Origin: Apostichopus japonicus
Lineage: Eukaryota; Echinodermata; Holothuroidea; Aspidochirotida; Stichopodidae
Direction: 5' to 3'
Assembly (NCBI RefSeq): GCF_037975245.1
Contig: NC_092561.1
Location: forward strand, 6,126,001-6,190,000
DNA: 64,000 nucleotides
Positions 13,801 through 23,632 of this stretch are shown here, piece by piece. The translations under genes were made by a program, and so were the position numbers. How positions within the stretch are numbered: the first letter of the stretch is position 1; each line of letters opens with the position of its first letter. The notes beneath the pieces were generated by a model. It ran no database searches, had not been told where the DNA came from, and worked only from the letters and a program-made list of their open reading frames with translations.

Positions 13801-16800
13801 AAAGTTCCACAAGAATCTTCCTCAGAACAGTCGGTATGTATGAAATATCTTTTTACTAAGGGTTTTTTTTCAGAGTATAGAAGATTTTAATGAAATGTAA
13901 GCATGTTACATTTTAAAGACCATCAATCAGTTTGACCAGTGCCAGTAAGCCTCTTTGAAAAACCATGGCTTCTATGGTAAGAAGACAATAGTTGATTAAT
14001 GATTAATAAACGTATGACCAGCTGAGGAGGTGGGATATCAAAATAAGGTTGCTTAACTGTGCTCTTGCTATTATAAGTTCTAGGTAAGGTATCTGGCCAG
14101 ATTGTCCAACCTGGACTGTGCCGTCTGACTGTGCATCCTACAGTACACACACACTTCCATAAGGCACAATTGGTAGACATGCAATCAGACCAATAATATT
14201 GAGATGTTTATATATTAGGGAGACATAGAATCAAACTGATTTATTGTTTGTGTTGGGTTGTGTGTGGGTGTGTTGGCCAGTTTGTAAACATGATATCTCA
14301 GTAACTTAAACATGGACAGATACCATGATTTGTACAGTATATGAATGCCATATATTGCACAAAATAAGCCTTTTAGTTTGAGGTCAAAGGTCTGTGGGGT
14401 CAGTGAATATTGATAAAAAAAAAATGATATTTTCAAGAAGGGAAAATTAAACAAAATTATATTTGGTATGGGAGGTAATTGTAAGCATCATGCCTTACAT
14501 AAATTCCTTTAGAGTTGTGACATGTTATGTGAATGGGAGTTAACTGTACTGTTTGAACCTTTAATGTGTTGGTGCGTTATGACTTAAAACTTTTGTTTTG
14601 TTTACTTTCGTCTTTTCTATTTGTATCAAGGTATGTTATGTCTAACCTTTAATGGTTTAGCAGTAGTAAATTACTGTTGACGTTCTCATTGTGATAAATA
14701 TGGATAAGCAATCAAACATTGGGATGACATGTCTCTTAAGAACACTTGATCCATTAAATATCCTAATGTTTTTCAGGAAAAAGCCAAGAACCTTACACAT
14801 TACCCTGAAGAAAATAGGGACAGTAGTGAGGTCTTCCAACAGCTGTCTGAAGCATCTACTTCAAAGACTATTAACAAAGAGGCAAACATCATTGCTGGTG
14901 AATCGAAACAACCACCAAGGTACAAGAAACCTTCAAGAAAGTGTCCATTTTGTGGGAAGTATTACCAAGAAAAACTAACCAGACACATCAAGCTTGTCCA
15001 CAAGGATGAAGAACAGGTTAAAAGGGCCCTTGAACTACCCCAAAGGAAAAGGGAGAAAACTTTTGCCTTGATGAGGAAAGAAGGAATCTTACAAGCCAAC
15101 CAATTACAGATGAAAGTCGACAACCCAAAATATGAAGTGGAAAGGAGGACTGCCACTGAAAACCCTTTGGTCATCTGTGGCTTGTGTAAGGGGTTTTATT
15201 CCACTAGATTCTTCTTTAGACACAAGGCCATTTGTCAAGGAGATAGCTGTTTGCAGGCAAGTCCAGTCCCTGTATCCTTGATGACACCTGAGTTAAGAGT
15301 GAATCAGAATATCTCTGAAGTGGAAAGAAGGACTGCCACGAAAACCCCTTTGGGGTTTATTACTGAGGAACATGAAAATGAAAACTCGAGCCGCGAAAGT
15401 GACAAAGCGCAAAGAAGGTCTCATGCCAAAAAAGGGAAGCAAAAGAGGATGCTAAAACTGCCACAACACAAAAGGCTGATGTCATTAAGGTGTGCAACTC
15501 GGGAACGTGTGTCAGGTAGTTGTGAGTCAGATGATAGGGACAGTAGTGAGGTCTTTGAAAAGCTATCTTCTTCAAAGACTGTTAACAAAGAGGCAAATGG
15601 CATTGCTGGAAATTCGAAACAACCACCAAGGTTCAAGAAACCTACAAGAAAGTGTCCCTTTTGTGGGATCTATTGCAAAAAAAAACTAACAAGACACCTC
15701 AAGCTTGTCCATAAGGATGAAGAACAGGTTAAAAGGGCCCTTGAACTACCCAAACAGGAAATGGAGGAAACTTTTGCCTTGATTAGGAAAGAAGAAATCC
15801 TACATGCCAACAAATTACTGATGAAAGTCGACAACCCAAAATATGAAGTGGAAAAGAGGACTGCCACGAAAACTTCTTTGGGGTTTATTACTGAGGATCA
15901 TGAAAATGAATACTCTAGCTGCAAAAGTGACAAAACACAAAGAAGGTCTCATGCCAAAAAAGGGAAGCGAAAGACGATGCTAAAACTGCCACAACACAAA
16001 AGGCTGTTGTCATTAAGGTGTACTACTCGGGAACGTGTGTCAGGTAGTTGTGGGTCAGATGGTAGGGACAGTAGTGAGGTCTTCCAACATCTCTCTGAAG
16101 CATCTTCTTCAAAGACTGTTAACAAAGAGGCAAACGGCATTGCTGGAAATTCGAAACAACCACCAAGGTACAAGAAACCTTCAAGAAAGTGTCCATTTTG
16201 TGGGAAGTATTACAAAGAAAAACTAACTAGACACATCAAGCTTGTCCATAAGGATGAAGAACAAGTTAAAAGGGCCCTTGAACTACCCAAACAGGAAATG
16301 GAGGAAACTTTTGCCTTGATGAGGAAAGAAGGAATCTTACATGCCAACCAATTACAGATGAAAGTCGACAACCCAAAATATGAAGTGGAAAGGAGGGTTG
16401 CCACTGAAAACCCTTTGGTCATCTGTGGCTTGTGTAAGGGGTTTTATTCCACTAGATTCTTCACAAGACACAAGGCCATTTGTCAAGGAGATAGCTGTTT
16501 GCAAGCATGTTCAGTCCCTGTATCCTTGGTCACGCCTGAGTGTAGACTGAATCGGAATATCTCTGAATTTCAGCGTGACATACTCCATCGATTCAGAGAG
16601 GATGAAGTCAGTGAAGTCTGTCGCAGTGATCCTGTTATTGTTGACATAGGAAAGAGATTGTGGGATGCAAGCAGAAACAAAGAGGATATCAAGAAGACCG
16701 AAGTTCGAAAATGTGTCATGTCCGATATGAGGCGGCTGGCTTCTTTGTACCGGTGCTTCAAAGAGCAACACGAGATACATGGCACAGGACCCCTGGAAAG

Positions 16801-19800
16801 AGGTACTGCAAGAGACATGTTTCAGAGCGGAAACTTTTACTGTTTGACAGAGGCAATTTCATCATATTCAGGAGAAGGTAATGAACTCAAGCCAGGCCTG
16901 AAGATTGGACTCTTCTACTTGTTGAAGAAATCTTGTAAAATAGTAAAGGCCACCCATTTGGTTGAAGGACAAAACGCATCTGCAGAAGAGATAGACCAGT
17001 TTGTTGCCATTTTGGAACTAAACCACAATTATTTATTTGGTGATGCAAAACACCAAATAGACCAAAGCAGGAAAGCCAATCTCAGAAATCCAGCAGCCTT
17101 ACCCCTCGAGGAAGATGTTAAGAAGCTGCAGAACTACATATCAACAGTGATAACCACCATGATGGAAAATGATGTCATTGTTTGGGACTCATACAACTTT
17201 AAGAAGTTACGAGACGTGGTGGTAGCAAGGCTTACTTTATTTAATGCAAAACATTGTGGTGAACCCTGTAGGCTGTCCATTGAAGAATGGAAGGAGGCCA
17301 TGGCAGATGCATGGATTGACGAGACACAAGCTGATGCAATTTCTGATCCAATTGAGGAACACATGCTCACAAAGTTGAAAGTCACTTACCAGACAGTCAG
17401 AGGAAACAACCGTCTTGTTCCTGTCCTTTTCCCAGATGATTGCATACAGGCAATTGAGGTTCTGACAAGCTCGGCAGCAAGGTCTTCAGCAGGTGTGTTG
17501 GCGAGCAATGGATATGTGTTTCCTCGCATCCAATCATCACCTAATCATGTCATGGGTTGGCATGCACTTAGTGGCATTTGTCACGATGCAGAGGTGTCGA
17601 GCAAAACCAGACTGACTGCTACAAGAAACCGACATCACATCAGTACTTTATATGCATCAATGGATGTACCGGCGTCTGAACGAGCGTCGTACCTTAAACA
17701 TATGGGATACTCGACCGACGTCAGCGAGAATATAGACGAAGCACCACCTGCTGTTAAGGAAGTCGTTGAGGTTGGGCAGCCACAACAGATTGATGCAGGT
17801 TTGAATAATCTATAATTTAATTACTATTAATGTCGTCACTTGTAGTGTTTGCATGGGTTATCCGGGTACCTACCTGAATCCTACGCAAAGTGTGATATTT
17901 TTTGTTTTTGTTTTGCAAACTGACGGTTAGGCAGATTTCTCATTGACTTAGTGTGGTGTTAGGCTACCATGTGGTCGAAGAAACAGCAATAACAATAGTA
18001 TTCCATGGATATTTTTATAACTGCCTCACAATTTTAGCTAATAAACAGATGGCTAGGCTAGATTACCCCATTGACTTAGTCTGGTGTTAGGCAACCATGT
18101 GGTCAATTGAACAGCAATAATGAAATTATTCCATGGATATCTTATAACTGCGTCACAATTTCAGTGAGTAAACAGATGGTTAGTCTTAGCTAGATTTCTC
18201 ATTGACTTAGTGTGGTGTTAGGCTACCATGTGGAAGAAATTGAAAGAATTCTCACAATTATTATTTATTCATTCCTTTATTTCATAGAAGGGAAAGCTGA
18301 CAAGGAATTTTACGAGATGTTAATGGATTATAGACGGGATAACTAAGAAATAATAATCGCAAGTGGCTTTTTACATTATTCATCTAATCATTATTCCAAA
18401 TGCGATCAAATTTAGCGAATCGCACAATCTAGCGGCTAATGCGAACCCTTGGCCTGCATAATAGATAGTAGTAGTAACAACTGTTTAAGAGCTAAATTTG
18501 ATACTTATATGGTCTGATCCAATAGACGTGGAGAGCAAGCATAAGCATCGGCAGCAGTGTGATGTTAGTAGTGATAATAATTATATGAAGTTATTAACAA
18601 GTTAATGAATGAAACAAAAACAAATAGAAATTATTGAGGAAGGTTTTATACCTTATCTTACAAACATGTACGTATTTGAACATGAAAACATTGTCAGTAA
18701 AGAATATAATTCATTTATTATAGCATCCAATATGAAATTTCTTGAAAATCGTGATACACGAGGGTAAACAATTTTTTTGTCCGGGTACCCGGATACCCGA
18801 TGGGTAATGGCTCTCGGGTACCCGGTTCCCGATTGTTGGACCTGTGTAAACACTATAGTCATTTGTATCCTCAGTATCAATGAAAAGTCATTGAAGTTTT
18901 ATAAATTACAACCGATCCATTACAGATTGTCTTCGGTCTATATAAGCTTGACTTTCATTACAGTTGTCAAATTTTTATTGTCGTTCGTGTATTACGATTA
19001 TTATTATTACCGATGTGTTAATATTTGATATCATTGGTAGGTCATGATGACTGCTTACTAGAGACCAGGAACCAGGCAGTGGATGACGCTGATCCGGACG
19101 TCTCAGGTATGATACATATTACACTGTCACCATATTACAAGCAGGGGGGTAGGGAGCTTCCAAAAAGTGGGGGGCACAACATCAGAGGGGCACTTTCTCA
19201 TTCCACAACCACCACTCGTTATGCTATAAACCGATACACACCGGCTGTATCGCTTAAATATATATGATGTGTAAGTATGCTATCAATACTATTATGGTGC
19301 ACGTGAATAATTTAAAAAAAATTATAAATTAACAAAGGCTTAAGATTTCCAAAAGACAGTTCTTCATCAAAGGGGCACATTTTATTTGCCAGTAGGGCAC
19401 ATTTGTTATTTTGGTAAACAAGTGGGGTGGGGGGGGGGCACGTTCCCCCGGTACCCCCTCCCCTTCCCTTGCTCCTACCCCCCTGACTTACAAGCAACAC
19501 TATATTAAGACAATGACATCAGACATACCATCGGTGGAAGTTTTCAAACTTAAAGACAAAAATGAAGACAGATGTTACGTCATCTAATATTATACACAAA
19601 GTGCTGAGGAGAAACTTTCATATTACACAACAAGTGTTGAACTCTCATGGAGACAGACATCCTATATCAGGTTCGTATATAGTAGTTTTACTTAAATATT
19701 GTATCAGAAATGTTGTGTATAATCACAGAATCTACAGGTCTCTAACTCTTTTTAGGAGTATGGAAGAAACGCGCACTATTGACACTGCCATGAAATAGAT

Positions 19801-22567
19801 GGTGTCGTAGAAATTGTGAGGTCTAGTTAATAATGTTAGCATAGATGTGAAAAGAAGAATACCATACTTTCTATTTACCAGTTTTGTGGTATGTGTGTTG
19901 TACCGTGCAGTTAAGGTTCTATACAAAATTTGGAGATAAAATGTCAACATTTTGAGATAAGTAGTCAAAATTTGGAGATTTTAGGACATTTATTATTTTG
20001 TTTTACTATGTCCCTATTAATCCAATGAATAGTTAAGGATTTGCCTGCTCTAATGTTTGTAATTTTATTTATTTTATTTCACAGGGCCTAGTGCTGTTGA
20101 GCATCATGAAGTCAACGAGTGTGACAAAGGCACAGGTACAGAAATTTTGCTCCAGCCCCCTCATGGGAGGATCTTTAGCTTAGCGTAGAACTTTGAAGAA
20201 TGCTTCCGACTAAATGGTCCACACATCAAATCTCGATTATCATAAACCTTCACGTCTTTGGTTATTTTACCTTCCTTGGCCCTTGATTTCATGTCTTTGA
20301 CAGCCAGCTTATCCAGTATATTGTTTCAGCAATTAAATGATAACGTGACCCTTTTGCATATGACCTTCTTCAAAACTTTCATGAGTAGTGCAAAGTAAAT
20401 GTTATATTTTTGTAGTACTTAATGTAATGTGATGTTAAACTGTAAAGTGTCACATTTGATTCTTGAACCAAACAGAAAATCCTGATAGAACGGCGTACTT
20501 TGCAGCGAAACCATTAATTTAAAAAAATATTGTTATGCTCAATTCAATATAAAGGCTTTCCGTATGATCCATTAGCAGTAGTCTGCACATCTTTGTGACC
20601 TTGAACTAACTTACCGTTACATTTGGTGATCATTATTTCTGTGTGATTTGGACGCAAATGTTTTGATTCAAACGTTATAATTGTGAGGGTTCAACCTTTT
20701 TTGTGACCTGTGTGAGTGTAAAGTTTGAAATGCCTTCAAAGAAACTTTACTTGATCTTTGAAGCAATGAGGCTTAGCAATTGGGAGGTTCCGGGTTCAGT
20801 ACCTGACCGGGTCCTAGTAAGGTGGGCTTTTCATCGACGAGCAATCTACGGTTTTCCCATCTGAATTGACCTCTCGAAACTTCAAAAGATTCCAAATTTG
20901 AGTTAAACTGTTGAATTGGAAGCCACCGGACATGTAAGTTGTAATGCTTAAGACCTTGTGGGTTTGTCCCACATTTGTGGTCGCTTAAGCGCTGTAAAAA
21001 TAACTGCTGATTATGATTATGATAACTTTATATTTCATGCAGCTAAGAAAAGGAAGTGTTCAGAAGAAGTGAAAGCAGGACAGGAAAAAAAGAGTGAGTA
21101 TAGATATATGGTATGAAGATGGGAAAGAATGGCATGTAGTGTTGTAAGGAACACAACTGTTTCCAACCCAGGCTTGCTTTTGTGCGTACTGTAACTAAAT
21201 TCATCTTATAGATATGCAAAGCAAACATGTATAAAGTAGTAACATCCCTGAATGCCTAGTAATATGCGTGAAATTATAGATTTTACAACAGTTCCTAATT
21301 GACAAAACAGTATCCAGCAGTTGTTACCTTTTACAACCACGCATTTTTGCTAGTAGGAAGATCCAAGGTGCACTTTCATGGTCGGTAGAATTGTATGAAA
21401 CATACATTTATCTTGCAACTTATACCATGAATGGAAGCCTTCCAAATGTTTTATTTCAGTATTAATACATTACAGGGGTGTTGACAGATACACACAGATC
21501 AAATTGAATGTGATTGACTGTTTGACATATTAACTGGATAGGAACTGGAAATTATGAAGAATTTGACCAATCCCATTTGGTGGAATGTATAAACCTTTGG
21601 GAGGAGTTAAGATGGCATCTCTGTGGCTTCAAAAACTTCACTATACTTTGTCTCCTATCCAGTTAGTGTATTGATCAATGGATTGTTTCAACCAAAACAT
21701 TCATTCAGTTTCAACCTTAGCTCTTCATGGTTCCTCACTAGATCCACTTGAACAAACTGCTTCCAGAGTTTTTTTCTCAGTTAAAGGCATTCTCTCAGCT
21801 AGGAAATTTTTAGAGGGCGGGCCAATTTCATAGGTTTCGATGGTACACCGTTACTCCACTTTCTGACTTGCTCATGTGATAAGGTATTTGTAATATACTA
21901 CCACATTCTTTCCTATCCAATTCCTGTTAGGTCTGATAAAGTAGGTTGTATAAGGTTTTACATGTATATTTTTTTATTGCAGCACGAACATACACCAAGT
22001 GGACAGAAAGCGACACAAAATTAGTGAAGGAACATTTTCACAGTATAATCACTGACCATACAGCAAAGACAATTCCAAGTAAGTGTTACAGTAGGTGTTA
22101 GACGATGGGTTACAAAACTAAAATTGAATTTCATGGCATACATAGTTGAACTTGCATCATTTATGTCCTTCGTATAAAAATATAGGTCTAAATGAGGCTG
22201 CCAGCATGCAAATGAGTTATTATCATGCCATTAGACGCCGAATGCGTCCCACGCAAATTATTTCTACTAGATACTTCTTTAATTATTTGGAAAGGTAACA
22301 AGACAAGAACTTCCTTTGTCTGGAAGAGTTTGGCAAATACAGATGAGAACACTTTAAAAGCTACATAAATAATTTTTCTTAATCTGTATTTTTTTTCTTT
22401 ATACTTCCACAGATAAAACTGAAGTCGAGGGATTTATGAAAGTGACGAAACTTTCACGCCCATACCCTTGGCAGACTGTACGGACTAAGGTGATGAATGA
22501 GAGAGAGAAGTGGAAGAAGAGATTCACTGGAAGAATGCAAGCAATGATTGAAGGCCAATTACTTTAA
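7891..22567 (+). CDS. SET-domain / zinc-finger / recombinase-like / SANT-like fusion protein (about 1,320 aa)
   Basis: Ten exons join in frame with AG/GT borders and matching phases: 7891-8002, 9849-10011, 12760-12949, 13777-13833, 14777-17798, 19041-19106, 20085-20135, 21043-21093, 21983-22078 and 22413-22567 (stop TAA). The lengths sum to 3,963 nt. Order of parts: basic N-terminus; KMT5A-like SET domain (residues about 38-152); linker; alternating C2H2 and C2HC fingers (about 230-745); a region from about 773 to 1170 resembling the catalytic domain of tyrosine recombinases; then lysine-rich and acidic linkers; and a C-terminal SANT/Myb-like piece (about 1240-1320) with W-T-E-S-D and P-W-Q-T-V-R-T-K-V. 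SET proteins of this class mono-methylate lysine on histone H4 or other proteins. A recombinase-like plus SANT-like tail suggests a domesticated transposase part for DNA or chromatin binding, which is inference. An upstream non-coding exon is likely because the ATG follows directly on an acceptor. Confidence 0.85.
8003..9848 (+). other. intron 1 of SET fusion gene
   Basis: A 1.85-kb intron with donor AG|GTACAA and acceptor TTTACCCAG. It holds one complete hAT-like MITE (9231-9559). Near 8370-8454 there is a CG-rich stretch whose end (minus strand CAGGGATGTGCCCAGG) resembles a hAT terminus without a visible partner. Short frames inside are not genes. Confidence 0.6.
9231..9559. mobile_element. 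hAT-like MITE with 8-bp target duplication
   Basis: It begins CAGGGTTTCCCTAAC and ends GTTAGGGAACCCCTG, imperfect terminal inverted repeats of the hAT type. It is flanked on both sides by the identical 8-mer GTCTAGTG (9223-9230 and 9560-9567). At 329 bp it has no transposase. It sits in intron 1 of the SET gene. Confidence 0.9.
9849..12949 (+). other. SET domain exons of the fusion gene
   Basis: Exons 9849-10011 and 12760-12949 encode the SET fold, preceded by residues of exon 7891-8002. Visible family landmarks: G-S-G-V-F, K-K-G-D-F-L-L-E-Y-R-G-E-L (the SET start of KMT5A-like enzymes), then C-I-D-A-T-D, G-R-M-V-N-D, G-V-P-K-L-C-L-F-A-L-K-D-I and G-S-E-L-R-C-D-Y-G. KMT5A-like enzymes normally have N-H-S at the methyl-donor site and Y-D-Y-G at the catalytic end. 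Here these read N-D-G and C-D-Y-G, so the asparagine and the second tyrosine remain but the histidine and first tyrosine are changed. Activity is therefore uncertain. The intron between the two exons is 2.75 kb and holds a large inverted-repeat element. Confidence 0.8.
10905..12072. mobile_element. inverted-repeat DNA element with repeated AATCGG motifs
   Basis: The left end (about 10905-10975) carries ACTGACAATATGATAATCGG, ACCGATTA and CCGATTACCGATAAT. The right end (about 11965-12072) carries the reverse-complementary GGCCCGATGCCGATTATG, ACCGATTATCAGTCGAACAC and further CCGATTAT motifs. The two ends form imperfect inverted repeats with the sub-terminal AATCGG word repeated. The interior of about 1 kb encodes nothing recognisable. 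No clear target duplication is seen. It lies in intron 2 of the SET gene. Confidence 0.5.
13010..13510. repeat. degenerate tandem duplication in intron 3
   Basis: Two diverged copies of about 240 bp each carry TACACTTTGGTTGGCTACAT followed by TAGGGAGA, at about 13117 and 13378. Matching flanking words are ACACAAAT, GGGAGACA or GGAGACAC, and AGTTGCTAT. It is an old local duplication within the intron between exons 12760-12949 and 13777-13833. Confidence 0.6.
14777..16560 (+). other. tandemly duplicated C2H2/C2HC zinc-finger array inside exon 5
   Basis: Three near-identical blocks start with the same bases (GGGACAGTAGTGAGGTCTT) at 14818, 15537 and 16066. Each encodes K-C-P-F-C-G-x-Y...L-T-R-H-x-K-L-V-H, a C-X2-C-X10-H-X4-H finger, starting at residues about 230, 467 and 646. 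Each is followed by a charged helix (DEEQVKRALELPK). Blocks 1 and 3 also carry I-C-G-L-C-K-G-F-Y-S-T-R-F-F...H-K-A-I-C (C2HC, residues about 308 and 724). Block 2 has instead a basic G-F-I-T-E-x-H-E-N-E segment. The blocks differ by few bases over hundreds, so the duplication is recent. Spacings are 719 and 529 bases. Confidence 0.85.
16570..17798 (+). other. tyrosine-recombinase-like domain, probably catalytically dead
   Basis: After the last finger the exon encodes about 400 residues: a helical N-terminal part (G-K-R-L-W-D-A-S-R-N, R-R-L-A-S-L-Y) and a C-terminal part with the order expected of a phage-integrase/Crypton-type catalytic domain. This is an arginine in V-V-A-R-L-T-L-F-N-A (residue about 992), T-R-N-R-H-H-I-S-T-L-Y (about 1126) and K-H-M-G-Y-S (about 1149), then E-N-I-D-E-A-P-P (about 1161), where related sequences carry the nucleophilic tyrosine. 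The tyrosine is Asp here, and His is missing from both the HxxR and L-G-H positions. I recognise related domains joined to SANT-like tails in fish and invertebrate proteins from memory. No structure or search was run. Confidence 0.55.
17935..18240. repeat. tandem repeat, about 130-bp unit, three copies
   Basis: The phrase CATTGACTTAGTGTGGTGTT with AGGCTACCATGTGG recurs at about 17941, 18069 and 18201 with small changes. Between copies come ATTCCATGGATAT, ATAACTGC and AAACAGATGG. The array lies at the start of the intron after exon 5. Confidence 0.85.
18776..18836. repeat. GGGTACCC-rich palindromic cluster
   Basis: The stretch contains CCGGGTACCCGGATACCC and, 20 bases on, TCGGGTACCCGGTTCCCG. 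Each half is self-complementary around GGTACC. A related CCGGGTACCTACCTGAA occurs at about 17859. It is intronic with no coding content. Confidence 0.5.
19142..19485 (+). mobile_element. hAT-like MITE, CAGGGGGGTAGG family, copy 1
   Basis: It starts CAGGGGGGTAGGGAGCTT and ends GCTCCTACCCCCCTG. TTACAAG flanks it at 19135-19141 and 19488-19494, consistent with an 8-bp hAT duplication with small changes. Inside are runs of G and phrases such as AAAGACAGTTCTTCATCAAA shared with the copy at 30678-31088. It is non-autonomous and lies in the intron between exons 6 and 7 of the SET gene. Confidence 0.8.
20765..21035 (+). repeat. tRNA-derived SINE
   Basis: A polymerase-III type head is visible: A-box-like TTAGCAATTGGGAGG, then B-box-like GGGTTCAGTACCTG. 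The body ends TAAGCGCTGTAAAAATAA followed by a TTATGATTATGAT tail. The head, body and short tail fit a SINE inserted on the plus strand in the intron before exon 21043-21093. Confidence 0.6.
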
Positions 22568-23236
22568 TTGCTTCAATCAGCTTATTCTTTTCTTTAGCCA
22601 TTGTAAAGTAATTGTAACATTAAGATATAATTTTTGTTTTATTTTTTTATTCTCAATGTAGTGTTAGTTTGCCAGTGGAAAAGGGCAGAGACGTGTTTTT
22701 TTTGTTGTTGATTTGTTCTGCTCTTTTCACTATGATTATAGGAAAGCATTGTAATCATTCTTTTGTGTTGTTTGTTCTAAACATATTAACCTCTGAAAGA
22801 ATCAAGTACCCTGAAGCAATAGTATGTCTCGAACAAACAACAAAAGAATGATTACAATGCTTTCCTATAATATATTTGCAAGTTGTGTGCAGCTCTAAAG
22901 TTGCTATATCATGCTGCGATTCAGCATTAGGAAGGGGTTTTGATGCCATTTTTTTTACCAAAGTAAGAGCTGTTAGAGCTGTTAAGGTGTTATACTTTAA
23001 TTATAATATAAAGTTCTAACACCGAACAAATTTCAGGGTTGTAGCTTTTTCTCAATATTAATTTATGAAGTTGTTAAGTTGCTCCAATGTTGGAAAAATC
23101 TTATTATTTTTCTGGAAGAGATATAGTACCACCCTGAAAAGAAAAATCCTCAAAGTTTGGCATTGAAAAAAAAAAAAAAACGTTTCTGCCTGTTTTGATG
23201 TTCCACATGTTTTTAGCCTGGGTATTGTACTTCAAG
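22568..23236. other. 3' flank of SET gene, no further gene
   Basis: After the TAA at 22567 the sequence is AT-rich 3'UTR and spacer. No clear AATAAA was picked out close to the stop. It contains a foldback hairpin (22735-22873) and a piece (TCTCAATGTAGTGTTAGT..., about 22650-22720) repeated near 29020-29095 on the other side of the retrotransposon. Confidence 0.5.
22735..22873. repeat. foldback hairpin, about 43-bp arms
   Basis: The left arm (22735-22778) and right arm (22831-22873) are reverse complements over about 43 bases, apart from a 2-base bulge (GT). Core words are ATTATAGGAAAGCATTG and AATCATTCTTTTG. The loop is about 52 bases. There is no terminal signature of a known superfamily. 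It would form a stable hairpin in the 3'UTR if transcribed. Confidence 0.75.
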
Positions 23237-23241
23237 GTCAT

Positions 23242-23578
23242 TGGCACAGTGAAAAGAAGGACTACTACAGTCAGGATAACCTGACTGTAGTAGTCCTTCT
23301 TTTCATTGCACCATCGATTCAATTTCTTGGCAGGATAAACCAGCAACTCTGACAGAATCAAGCCCTCGCGGGATTAATTACTGTAAAACTGACAGAGTAG
23401 GCTACGGACAAACAAGAGTTCGCCGTAGTTAAATCGTTAACTGAACTGAAGCTATCGACAAGACTCGACAACCTTCACAAACCACCGAAAACTACGGAAG
23501 CGCTGAAAACCATAGTTAGGTGAATTAAATTAAATCAATAATAAAAGTGTTCCGAAACCCAAACTGTACAACGAAACA
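23242..23578 (-). repeat. 3' LTR of BEL/Pao element
   Basis: 337 bp, nearly identical to 28197-28534. It contains a self-complementary region in which GACTACTACAGTC and GACTGTAGTAGTC face each other across a few bases. In element orientation it starts TGTTTCGTTGTACAG. Confidence 0.92.
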
Positions 23579-23632
23579 TCCACCCCACCAATGGGGACTA
23601 AGTTCCCATTCACACAACAACAACCCACTCAC

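Noticed and set aside
15360-17385. Minus-strand frames opposite the large SET-gene exon
   Set aside because: They are shadows of the duplicated coding strand; they repeat with the same period and have no start context or domain.
19505-19672. Possible extra exon of the SET gene (frame with K-T-D-V-T-S-S-N-I-I-H-K-V ending at CAG|GTTCG)
   Set aside because: Its 3' end has the right phase, but no acceptor AG upstream gives the phase needed to follow exon 6, and exons 6 and 7 already join directly in phase.
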